NCBI GenBank assembly: GCA_031213475.1
Contig: JARUPZ010000013.1
Coordinates: forward strand, 10,642,794-10,706,793
DNA: 64,000 nucleotides
Reading direction: 5' to 3'
From: Nereocystis luetkeana
Taxonomy: Eukaryota > Sar > Phaeophyceae > Laminariales > Laminariaceae
Shown here: one piece after another, positions 35,601 through 47,600 of the stretch
Numbering within the stretch: the first letter of the stretch is position 1
Layout of the letters: each line of letters begins with the position of its first letter
Made by a program: the position numbers and the translations under genes
Notes under the pieces: model-generated
Told to the model about the DNA's origin: nothing
The model's database searches: none
The model's input: the letters and a program-made list of their open reading frames with translations, nothing else

Positions 35601-38600
35601 GAACATTGTTGAACATTGTCGAACATGGTTGAACATTGGGTCCATGCTACGACAGATAGGGGTAGCTCGTTGATGGAGCGCAGCCAGAGTTTGATATCAT
35701 TTGTTAACAAGTGCTTGCTTTTTCGTCGCCTAGAACACCCGGCGATTTCTATCCCGTCTACAGCAGTATAAAATCATCGCACGACTTCGCCAACTCCCTC
35801 TGGTTCGTCGTATACAGTAGATCCGTGGTCAACATGCCGGGCGCTACCTCTCCACTCCACTACGCTGTGCTTGCCTTCATCCCCATCTCATGACACTAGG
35901 GGGGTGCCTCAAAATTTTGAAATACATTGTGAGAACGGCGTGAGATCCCCTGTCGTAAAAATTGCACCTTGCAGGTATATATTTTCGACCCCGTCCAACG
36001 CCTCTCTAGGCTTGATTTACTTTTTTAGTGTGGGGGCCCCTAGACGTATTTTGTTTGGTCAATGGGGGGCAGACTGCCGTCAACCATCACATCATATTTT
36101 GAGTCCCCAACCCACAGTAGTTATTTCTGAGGGCCACATCCTCACTTGGAGAGCTGTATACCTCACACAAAAAATGACGCTTTGGAGCAAGCCAGGTGCC
36201 GCGTTGATCGCCAGACAAGTAGCGCGGGAGTGGTAACCCTGGGTGAGAGTCTCCGGCTGGTCGCAGCAGGAGGCCTCATTGATCCCATACGAAGTACCTA
36301 CGACGCAATGTTACAACAGTATCCCGATGAGTCACAACATGGCCCCCAGGCGTATATATACTGAATGCTGTATTTAAACAAATTGTATTCGAGCGATCAG
36401 GCACGCCTTAATACGTAAATGCCTTATTAGGTACCTGGTAGGTAGTTCCTCAGTGTTCTTAAACCAGTCACACTCTAAGAATTTTTCCACCCAAAATGGA
36501 ACTGCAGTCCGTGAAGGGATAAGGAGCCTATTTACAGCCAGTCGGGAATAGTTTGGCCGAAAACGTGGTACCCTAATGGTAGGAGGCGTGTGTGTTTTGT
36601 TCAACTATTGTATGTCGAATGGTGCTGTTGTCTCAAAAGGGCGTCGCCTCCTTTAGCTCACCTTGGTGGAGGGCGCCAGGCGACACTTCACGACGGCGCC
36701 TCCCTCTGTCCCGACCACCGCCGAACTCACGTGTCGTCCCTCCCTCAAGAACGACACTGAAGTGCATCCCGCCTGTTTCAGAGTATCAAAACCGAGCAGC
36801 GGCATCGCTAGCAATGGTGAGTCAAGTCATCAGACGAGCGGTAAAAACTTATTCACTACCCCTCCCCCCGCCCCCGCCGCCCCTCCCTCCCGGCATCTCC
36901 ATGGGAACTGTACACTGCACACACACATTTCGAGAGAAAATACTCATTTCGAGAGAAAATGCTGCTTTAGGCCGATGCGATATTATTTATAGTGGTATAA
37001 ACATACCGCCTTTTCAAAGTAGCAAAACCAAGCGGCGATAACTTCCAGTCGACCACCAGAAGAAAACGGCGAAACTCAAATTGCCCCCCCCCCCTGCCGA
37101 AAACCCGACATGCTCCGTCCCGGCATTGTAGGGATGCGAGGGTCTATGGTGATACGACTACGGCCAAGCATGAAATCGAGTACATCTCTCCTATCGAGTA
37201 CACCCCCCCCCCCCCCCGCCTTCGGCAAACTGCTTGGACTACTTATAGCGAGAGTGAGGTTCTTTTTTCGGTAGCAAAAGGGTTTACACACCTCGAACAG
37301 ATCATCGATTCCCTCACTACGACCTAGATTTTTCAGGGCGGACAGAAATACCTGATTTGTATGACTTGTATGATCTAACTCACATTGCCCGGGTGGGAGC
37401 CGTAAGATCTACATGGTCTTCAGTAGCACATCTATCGCGGGTTGGATATGTACCATGCAGATCCTGGCACAACCTTTTACAACGGCAGGTGAAGAACTAG
37501 ATCATATATCTGTAGATAGATCAGATATATCATCGTCTGTCTGAGGTGTGAAGGGGTATAACTGCACCCTCTTTTTCGGGGTTTCCAGACCATCATCAAG
37601 GACAGCAAGGAAGGCACAACCAGAATTATTACCAATCGGCCGCTAGCGGAGGCTCTGGATGCCCTTGCTCCGTCCCGCCCGCCCGCTTCCAGCTCCGCCG
37701 GGACTCGATAACCCTCCACCGGACACTGAAGATTGTTCTTGAGAGACCAGAACAGGAGCTGGCAAAAGTAAAGTATATGTAAAGACGCGTGTCAGAAGTA
37801 CTCGAGTTGGGAGGGAAAAGAGGAGGAGGAGAAGGAGGAGGCGCGACGAAAAGCGAATGGGCATTTATACCAGGTAGACAATTAGCGTTGATGTGCAGAG
37901 TAAACATCCAGAATAGCCATCCGTTGTCCACGGACAACGCAGGCCAGATGCACACGCGTTGATAGGAGGAGGGTGGGGACCGGGAGAAGGGAGACCAGGA
38001 GCAACGACTTTTGGAGTGGATGCTAACACTTTAGCCTTGATATAAAGAGTAGTAGTCTTAAAGAAGCCCGTAGTTCATCGGGTGCTGGCCAACCTCGTCG
38101 ACCGCAGCTCTGTTCATGACATTCCACGATTCGCCAATCGCATGGCCTCACACTATACCGTATAACACGCTAGCGATAAGATATCACGCCGCCTGGGGCG
38201 AGTGCTTTCTGTAGGCTCATCGCTTGGTGTTTGCACCCTCCCCATTGACGAGATAATCAGCTTCGAGATTCGTCCGAGAGAGTGTGCCATCAATAGCTAT
38301 CACACCTGTTCTATGGTGTATACGCTCGTGGCGTCAAACCAATCGAAGCAATCCCACACTGCTTTCGAGTAGGTTGTTTCCAACAACCACACGCTGCACA
38401 GATAGATCAGATAGATCAGATAGATCAGATAGATGCTAGTCTGCCGCTATAAGATGTTGTGCAGGATCTGCATAGTGCATACCCGACCCAGGAAACATGT
38501 CCTAAAAGTAGATGATGTAGGTTATACGGCTCCCGCCCCACAACATGAGCTGGATCATACAGGTCAGGGATGATTGTGCGCTGAAATATCTAGAGCATTG

Positions 38601-41600
38601 AGTGGGAATGATCTGTAGATGATCTGTAGATGACCTGTCCGATGTGGTATAGCTCAACCTCTTGCGCTATTGTTCTCGCTTTCCCTCTGAAGTTCCAAAG
38701 CTTCCTAACTTTTTGTGTTATGATTTGTAGTGTTACATTCATCCAAAAGATCACGATGTAGATTATCATTATCATTATCCTATATCTGCCGTTGCCAGAT
38801 ATTGTGTGACAGTTGTTATTGTACAGATCCCACCCTGTCAGCGCTGTGTGCAAGAGCTGTGTCAGACAGGACGCCACCGGGAAACCATGACCTAGATCCT
38901 GCAGATCGTACAAACCAGGGGTCTAACTTCCCCGAAACGTCTACATTACGTTTACATAATCTATCTGATCTATCTGATATATCTGATGTGTCTGATACCA
39001 GGTATATCGTATCTATCTGATCTTTCTGATCTGTCTGATCTATCGGATCTATCGGGTCTATCGGATCTGTATGATATATCTGATATATACCTGGTATGAT
39101 GTGTTTCTTTTTACCTTTCCATCCCCAGATACAGCGGCAAGGCGGTAGTCGTCGTCCTTGGATCCGTACACCCACGAAATCTGAGGGAGGGAAGACGCAT
39201 ACGGGGAAAAACACGTATACAAGAAGAGTTTAAGTGGAACCGTCGGTCCCAACGTCCGGAGTGTTGAAGCAGTGCTGAAGCAGTCTTTATGGGTACTGCA
39301 GCACTACAGGAAATCTGTGCGTTTGAGGGAGACCGCTACGGGGGGGGGGGCGGGGGGGGGGGGGGGTACTGATATCATGCATGGCCGTAGCCGTATGACC
39401 ATAGACCTTCGCGTCCTTACAATGCCGGGACGGATGGAGAACGTCGGCTTTTGATCTACCAGGCAGACATTGCCGGCGCCATTGGGTGAAGTGAACCTTC
39501 CATCGATGTGATAGGGCGGGTTAGATCTTCAATCTCCTCACGGTCTTGGATGGACTATTTCAATGAAAAAAAAGAATGGTGAAACCAACTGCTGCTGCTG
39601 CCGCCCCAAGAGGCGCTCAGTCCTCGTTGCTGCCGAGGACAACTTTGATTGGTGTGGCCTCTCGTTCTCACATTTTTTAGGGCAATGTCAACATGGGTGC
39701 TTGGATGGGACGGCCGGGCGGCGACGGTGGGAGGGGGGCACACTTGGCCGCGGTTACGATGTCATTAACCGGTATCAAGTACTGAATGCCACGCTTATTG
39801 TCTCCTAAACTTATCTAATACCAGAGGTAAATATGCCACCCTCAATTTTTGGAGGCATAACTTAATTGTCCTCTCCCCAGCGAGCAAAGGGTGGCGGTAC
39901 CGTGTATATCAGCTTTCATCGTCAGCCAAAAAGAGAACAACTGTTTTTTTTTTCAAGTGTCGTCAAGTTGGGACCTACCGAGGTTACCGGCTCCCGGTGG
40001 AAGAGGTCGTCAATCTTCGTCATCCCCAGCAAAGGCTCGTCTTTCGAGGTGTCCCATACCACCACCTGCCAGTCAGAGGTGAGGTGGACCTTAAGTTAAT
40101 GCCTTCGAACCGCAGCCATGCTAACAAACAGGTGGCCGGGATTCCCCCCCCCTGCGCAATGTGGGCGTAGACAAATCCTTGTGGAGACGTTGAATCAATG
40201 CAGCAAACCCCATGACGCGTCGACAACCTCTCAGTTATGTTCACCTAATGGTGTGCTACATTGCTCAGTGCCTCCACAAGGATAGTTTTCATGCCCACAT
40301 TGTACAAGGTCCCGGAGACTCGTGTTGGGGACACAGTAACAACAGCAGTTAGTTGACAGCAATGCAGGGTGAGCAAGGATGGCAAGTGGAGTACTGTATA
40401 CCGTGGGAGCACGCAAGCTATATCACACCCCCTGGAATGGTGATGTTTCGACCCCGGTTTTCTCGGGGAGCAAGTGGGGCACACACATCCAAAAATTACC
40501 TTGTAGTACGGGGGGGCCATAGTGATCAGAACCCACCTTATACATTAAAACCCATATAGTTCAGTAGTTTCAATAAGCATATTTGGTCCCGATTACTACT
40601 TTCCCCCCTACTAGCATCTTTGGAGATGTCTCGTCCAGAGCTACGAGTAGCTTACCATGCATAGATGCCTGGCTCCGCGTTTGGTTTGGGCTCTCCCCGT
40701 TATCGTGGGAAACTAGCCTAGAAGTTCGTCCGAGGGGGTGTGTTATTTTATCGCTAGCGTGTTAGTTGTATCGATTACAGCTTCCTAGAGACTCAGAAAC
40801 ATATCTCGACCGCTCCCCATACCTCTACCGTCAAGGGTGCTTGGGTTGCGCGCATCGGAATAATTTGCAGGGGGGGTAAACCACCGAGCAGCTAAAAGAT
40901 ACAGACAAGATCAAGGAACTGTATCTACCCGTCCCCATGACCGGGATAACGGTACCACCGTCCCACCGCAGATACATCAGCAGCGTTCGAAAAGGGTAGC
41001 ATCGATGAGAACTGCAAGGTGGCGTTGTACAGAGTAGCGGCTGTGTAAAAAGCGGTTTTCGTATAGTCCTAGGTAAGGCTTTCTCCCTCACCTCGCCGTT
41101 GAAGGAACCTGCCGCCACAACCGCTGGCCTTCGCGGGTGGCAGCTCACGCACATGAGGCAGCTGGACACCAGGGATATTGCGTACGATTTGAGGGTGAAA
41201 AGTTGAGTGGGCACGAGTTAGGACGAGGGATGTTGAGCGCCACGTGCGGGCGAGGGAAGAACCAACGAGCTCGACGAGGGCCTGAGAGGTTGATTGGACA
41301 CGTTTTTGGGTGTGGAAGGTGCGAGAGACAACATGACGCACGCGCTCTTTTGCCACGCCAAGTTTGCATCTGCAACGCCGCAGTCGGCGCGGCCGATCTA
41401 AGAGGGCGAGAGACGCAGGGCAGGCCCGATCTATGCGGACCGCTGCGCTCGTCTCGATACCCTCCTGCGCTATCATTCGCACCCCAAAAAGCCACGACAA
41501 TACACTCTGCAAGGTAGCCCCGTCGGCGACCCGTGCCGAAGCGTACGGCACAGATCGACGCCAATACGCCCGCAGTGGTGCCTCCAACCCTCAACTACTT

Positions 41601-44600
41601 CTTCAAAACTCGTTCGACTCTAAACCCAAGTATGGTTGTTAGTGTGTCCCTCTTTTTCCAACTCTCGCTGCTTCGAAAAAACTTCCATTTCTTCGAGTAA
41701 TTCCAACTACATAGGTCTGCATCCCCCCCTATATAAATAGGTTGAGTTGGCGTCGGCTGGCGACGACGTTGTAAAACACGCCTCCAACTGCATGAGCTAG
41801 ACAGCCGGACCACTATCTTTTTTCTTTTTTGACGGTCACCACGGCTGGTGGCCGAGCTAGGTCATTTGTGCGGGGTGGAGAACCTTAACTGCGCACAAGG
41901 AGAATTGCCGTATCACGTACTCGTAGTGTGTATATGGCAAGGCACCCACGAGGCAGTTACATAGTATACCCATTACTGTCTCTGGAAGTGGCCAGACCAC
42001 AAAACAAATCAATTCATTCGAATCTGTCGTCGATCCCAAGTCCGCCTCACGAGAAGTCCTTGGTAGGATGCAGCCACCCTTATAATGCGACTCATACAAC
42101 ATCTCACGGCGCTTCGCGCTTGGTGTTTGCAATACTTTGCCTGGTCAGTGAAAACCCGACGTGCTCCATCCTGGCATTGTAGCGATGCGAATGTCTATGG
42201 TCATACGGCTAGGGCCATGCATGGCATGAGTACACCTCCCCTAAAGGTGGACGCAGTTTCCTTAAAACCCTCTACTTTAAAAAAAATAACTCAATCCAAT
42301 TCCAAGCATACTGAGGTATGTTCTAAGCGTGGGTGAAATTTCACATATTCAGTGAACCGGGATCTGCCCCAAACCATGCCCGACATTCCACAACCACTTG
42401 CCCGCATGCATCAGTAGAGCAAGTTTCAATCCAAACTTTGCCGGACACTCCACAACTCTTGTCCGCATGCACGCACCTGCTGTGGTCGAGGACGATGTCT
42501 GGCGCGTGCTCTCCCTCGTCGGAAAAGCCTCGCCGGAAGATGTTCCAGGTGGCAAGAGCTCCAGGGGCTTCGCACCAACCAGCGATATCGTTTCTGCCAA
42601 AAACAAATAGTAACAAACAAGCACCGAATGAAAGGGTTTGACAGTTACGTAGTAACGGTAGAGTTTGACATACACCACCCTGCCCTGGAAAAGTAAAGTT
42701 TTGTTTTATGTTCTTCATGTATATATCCAACACCTTCCTTGCTTTTCTGAGAGGAGGGGTGACTTTTTTTCGTATCCCCCTTATCGTATTCGTATTTCTC
42801 CTGCTCCCTTGCTATATAGTCAGTCGTACGGGTAGCTCAAATCTGGGGTCGCATAGCAGGGTCTTCTCCCCACCCGGACTACGGCACGCGCCTTGCATTA
42901 TTGCTGCGAGAAGGGTTTAGCACTTTCAGCCCTCGTCGACTTGCGTCTAAGCGTGCATCAGATGTACGTTTTGAATTGGCGGTGGCGAAGCGGGCCGCCA
43001 TCCCCAGCAGCGACAACCTCAAGCTTACGTAGGGGTGACAAGTTTAAGGGCCAGGAGAGCCAATGCAGTACTTTTCATCGACCCCTCGGGCTGCGGCAAC
43101 GGTCTCAGCTATGGTTGGCCTTTCCCCGTGCGTTGTCACCCTGGTAGAGGTATGCGGGCGGGCGGACGGGTTGCCCGTGTTGGTGTTTGTGTTTGTGTTT
43201 GTGTTGGTGTTGGTGTTGGGTATGGTGTTGGTGTTGGTGTTGTTGTTGGTGGTAATGTTGGTGTTGGTGTTGGTGTTGGTGGTAATGTTGGTTTTGGTGT
43301 TGGTGTTGGCGTTGGTGTTGTTGTTGTTGTTGGTGTTGGTGTTGTTGTTGGTGTTGATGTTGGTATTGGTGTTAATGCCGGTGTTGGTGTTGGTGTTGTG
43401 TTGGTGTGGGCGTCAATGTTGGTGTTGGTTTTGGTGCTGGTGCTGGTGTTGGTGTTGGTGTTGGTGTTGGAGTTGGAGTTGGTGTTGGCGTTGGCGTTGG
43501 TGTTAGTGGTAATGTTGGTGTTGGTGATGGTGATGGTGTTGCTGTTGCTGTTGGTGTTGGTGTTGGTGTTGGTGTTGGTGTTGGTGTTTGTGTTGGTGTT
43601 GGTGTTGGGTATGGTGTTGGTGTTGGTGTTGTTGTTGGTGGTAATGTTGGTGTTGGTGTTGGTGTTGGTGGTAATGTTGGTTTTGGTGTTGGTGATGGCG
43701 TTGGTGTTGTTGTTGTTGGTGTTGATGTTGGTATTGGTGTTAATGCCGGTGTTGGTGTTGGTGTTGTGTTGGTGTGGGCGTCAATGTTGGTGTTGGTTTT
43801 GGTGCTGGTGTTGGTGTTGGTGTTGGTGTTGGACTTGGAGTTGGTGTTGGCGTTGGCGTTGGTGTTGGTGGTAACGTTGGTGTTGGTGATGGTGTTGCTG
43901 TTGCTGTTGGTGTTGGTGTTGGTGTTGGTGTTGGTGTTGGTGTTGGTGTTGGTGTTGGTGTTAGTATTGGTGTTGGAGTTGGAGTTGGTGTTGGCGTTGG
44001 CGTTGGTGTTGGTGGTAATGTTGGTGTTGGTGATGGTGATGGTGTTGCTGTTGCTGTTGGTGTTGGTGCTGGTGTTGGTGTTGGAGTTGGTGTTGGTGTT
44101 GGTGTTAGTGTTGGTGCTGGTGTTGGGGTTAATGTTGGTGTTGGTGTTGGTATTGGTGTTAATGCCGGTGTTGGTGTTGGTGTTGGTGTTGTGTTGGTGT
44201 TGTGTTGGTGTGGGTGTCAATGTTGGTGTTGGTGTTGGTAGTGGTGTTGGTAATGGTAGTGGTGTTGGTGCTGGTAGGGATGTTGGTGTCAGTGCTGGTC
44301 TTGGTGTTTGCGTTGATGTTGGTGGTGGCGGCAGCAGATTTGGACGATACTCCCCGGTCAAACCCGTTACCCACCTGCCGAAAGAGGCGACGACCACTGA
44401 TCCCGTAGGGCTCCAGTCCACGCCCGTGGCCTGAAGCATCTGCTGCGAAGAAAGCGAGGTGCAGTGGCGGGGGCCCGCGAAACAATGGGGGGTAAAATGA
44501 ATGCCCTGGTATCAAAACTGCCCCCGGATGGCTTAGCGGCGTATGCCTGGTACTCTCTGATCTCAATGTGTCCTACTCACAAAGCAGGTTTCCTCCTCGG

Positions 44601-47600
44601 TTAACGAACGGGTGCAGGCCGTGAGCACTCATTCGCGATATTCATTCTGGCGAGGAAAGGGACATGCCTTTTTTGGGTGTTGTGGATGGTCTTGGGAGAT
44701 GTCGGTTATGATACCAAGGGTAGGATCGACCGATCTGGATAAACGATCTGGATAAACGATCTCGATAAACAATCTCGAAAAAAAAGGTAGCCTGCACGGA
44801 ATGCCCTCTGGATTTACGTAGACATTTGAATCGAAAAAAGTGTCCCCCTTTGATCATGCCCTACTACGGCACCGGTGCACCGAGCCATGGCTTGGCACTC
44901 TACGCCTACAGAAACACGCAACAACTATGAATGTACGCAGATGATCACACAAGGGGGGCAGTCCCCACTGCATAATGATAAGCTACTTCACAATCCTTAG
45001 GACGACAACGATCTGCATCCTCAACGTTGAATAGCAACTGTAGTGAGTAGTCGTGATGAGTTCCGGCTCACTCTTGACAGATCGGCCGTGTAAACCAGTG
45101 CTGGCTCGAGGCGTATCCCAAAGCCCAAACCCCCCCCCCCCCCCGACGCAAGTAAACAACGCACCGCTTTTTTTTACCGTTCGTAAAGCGTGGTGTTACG
45201 ATACGTTATAGTACCGTATTTATCATACGGGCGATAATATAGCACACCCCCTCAGGCGAATTCGAAGCTGGCTTTATCCAAAAAATGCTTTAAGGGCCTA
45301 GGGCACACGAAACGAAAATGGCGGCTTTCGGAAGACATCGTCGACATCGTCCCGTAAGCTCTCGGCGCTCGCACTCTCCCCGTTTCGGAGAAAATCAGCT
45401 TTTTAATTTTCATAAGGAGGTGTGTTAATCTTATCACTGGTGTGATAGTGTCGCACTGTTTACACGACATATGACATCAACAAAAGAAGTATGACGTCAG
45501 CCGCCTACGTAAAGTCAGCTTAACGGAAGGGGTTTCCGCACCGCGCCCGCAACGAAAGCACCACCAAATCTCGAAATAAGGAGCACCTTAATCACCTCCG
45601 GAGGGAGGTCTCCAGGGTCAACAGGAGACTGTCGGAAAATGTACCCTTCCATGTTTCATTCGAAGACTATTTCTCATCGTATTGCGACCTATGTACACAT
45701 ACCTTTGTGGTGGGCCCGCTGCTTCCCGCCCCTCGCGTGCCCAGCAGCTGCGATAGGTCGCATGAGAGGGTGTGGTGTTGTGTGATGTCGTTGTCACCTC
45801 CTTCCTCGACCGGTGCGTACCCGATAAACGCCTGCGTGCATCGAGAACGAAAACGTTAAATTGTCGTGCTGTTGCTGCTGCTGGAGATCATAGTCCACGA
45901 GAAGCCTTTTGACAGCACTACTATTACGAGGGACCATAGTTAATAGGACCTATGGTATACATAAAAACCTATATATTTAACCGCGTTTACTAACAATATC
46001 TGGTTCTATCAACTATGGTCCCCCGTAATATCTGGAATCGTTCGTGACAAGGCTTGTGGGGAAAAAATGGGTTGGTTGAACGTACCACGAGAAGCACGTA
46101 TAGGTTCAGCACACAGGATGTATTACCTGGTATCACTCTGTCACAAACAATGTGAACCGTTTGTACAGGCTTGCATATGAACATGTAGTCCAAATGGTCG
46201 TTGTTTCTCAGGACAGAGTGGTATGTGTTATTTCGTATATTATCTTGTTGAGCCTGGATGATATTCCCTGAGATTTGCTTGATACTTTTGGATTTTCGGG
46301 ATCTGGTTGGTGCTTCTAGTGCGGGCGCGTGGGCGGCTAAATTCCCTCCAGGTAGCTTGCTTCCCGATTTATGTCGGCGACTATTAATAGTTGAACACGT
46401 AGTCGACCCAGCCGAAACTGGCCCGTATGCCCCTAGCATCGGTCCACGAATGACAGCCCGCGATGCCACGGTTGTAGTACGAGGATGCCACAAAACCGGG
46501 CAACCGGCTGCGCACTTTCTTCATCGTGTATGCCGCACACTTTCCGAGGAGTCCACAGACGGCCATGGAGCACCTTATTCCTGTGCTCGTAGCTCCAACA
46601 ATGGGGTTTTCCCAGCAACATTATTCGGTGTTGTTTGGCGGCGCCGCTGTGTTTTGCGCGGGCAGCTGACCGCTCACCGTCAGCTTTTCTTCTCCACTGA
46701 GATAGGACCGAGGCTTGTCGAACTCTCCCCACATTGCTTCCTTCCATGGCAATGATGCGCAGATAGTTTTTTTGCAGGGTGGTATGCACAATGTACCAGT
46801 TTTCATTTGTCACCACAGCGGAGGCTGCGCGCTTGCTTGGAATGAGTGTCCTTTTTTAAAACGCTACTTGTTGGTTCTATCATTACACCCAAGGGGCGTA
46901 TCCGCCCTTGGCGTCGAGTTGTCGCCAAGGAAAACGTTGCGTCCGTCAACACCCTAGCGGCGATACAACAAAAGTGCCCAGTCTTGATCGTCAGGAGAAG
47001 AGAACACTTTCCATTAAAATAGTTGAACTGACTCCTGCTACGGTAGGAAGGGGTTCGCTTCGAAGTCCTTGTTTTTCACCCACCCAGAGCCACTCGGGCG
47101 AGTGACTAATGAATACTCTGTTTATTTCGCAGTGTTTTTGAAAGCTTTTATGATGTGTTTTGCTTGCGACGCCGGCACGCGCCACCATGAGATTGTTTAT
47201 CATGCTTCGCCTAAAAAAAACATATTCACACGTTTGATCGAGTCACAGAGACACTTGCCCGAATGGCCTAAATGTGTTCGTAGGGAACATGGGGGTAACC
47301 CCCCTAATGTAGCACCATTGAACTACCAGAAAAATATTGGCATCTGTCTTTCGCTCTACGTTACCGACCTTCTAAATACGAAATCGGAATGTTGTCCAAG
47401 GCTACCTTTCTTGTTTGAGAAAGTGTGTGTCTCACACTAACATCAAGTAAGCACCACAGATTGATTTTTTTGTGGGGCTCTTTCTTAAGGCACGCCCTAT
47501 CAGAGGTAAGGTAGTGTAATCGTGCAGTTAGCTCGTCTTCGATCGTTTTTTAAGGCAATGACCTCAGCCGTTACCCACTGCGAATATCGCTGACAGCGCA

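Noticed and set aside
35131-35710. Long [12 protein letters not shown]-type frames
   Set aside because: They are translations of the CCATGG minisatellite.
41069-41594. Overlapping 126-172 codon frames on both strands
   Set aside because: Only 41,092-41,161 aligns to DYNC2I2; the rest shows no family and conflicts in frame.
43035-44439. Very long open frames (up to 355 codons) on both strands, reading as VG, LV or TN repeats
   Set aside because: They are the GTTGGT satellite translated in each frame. They overlap each other fully and have no start context or family.
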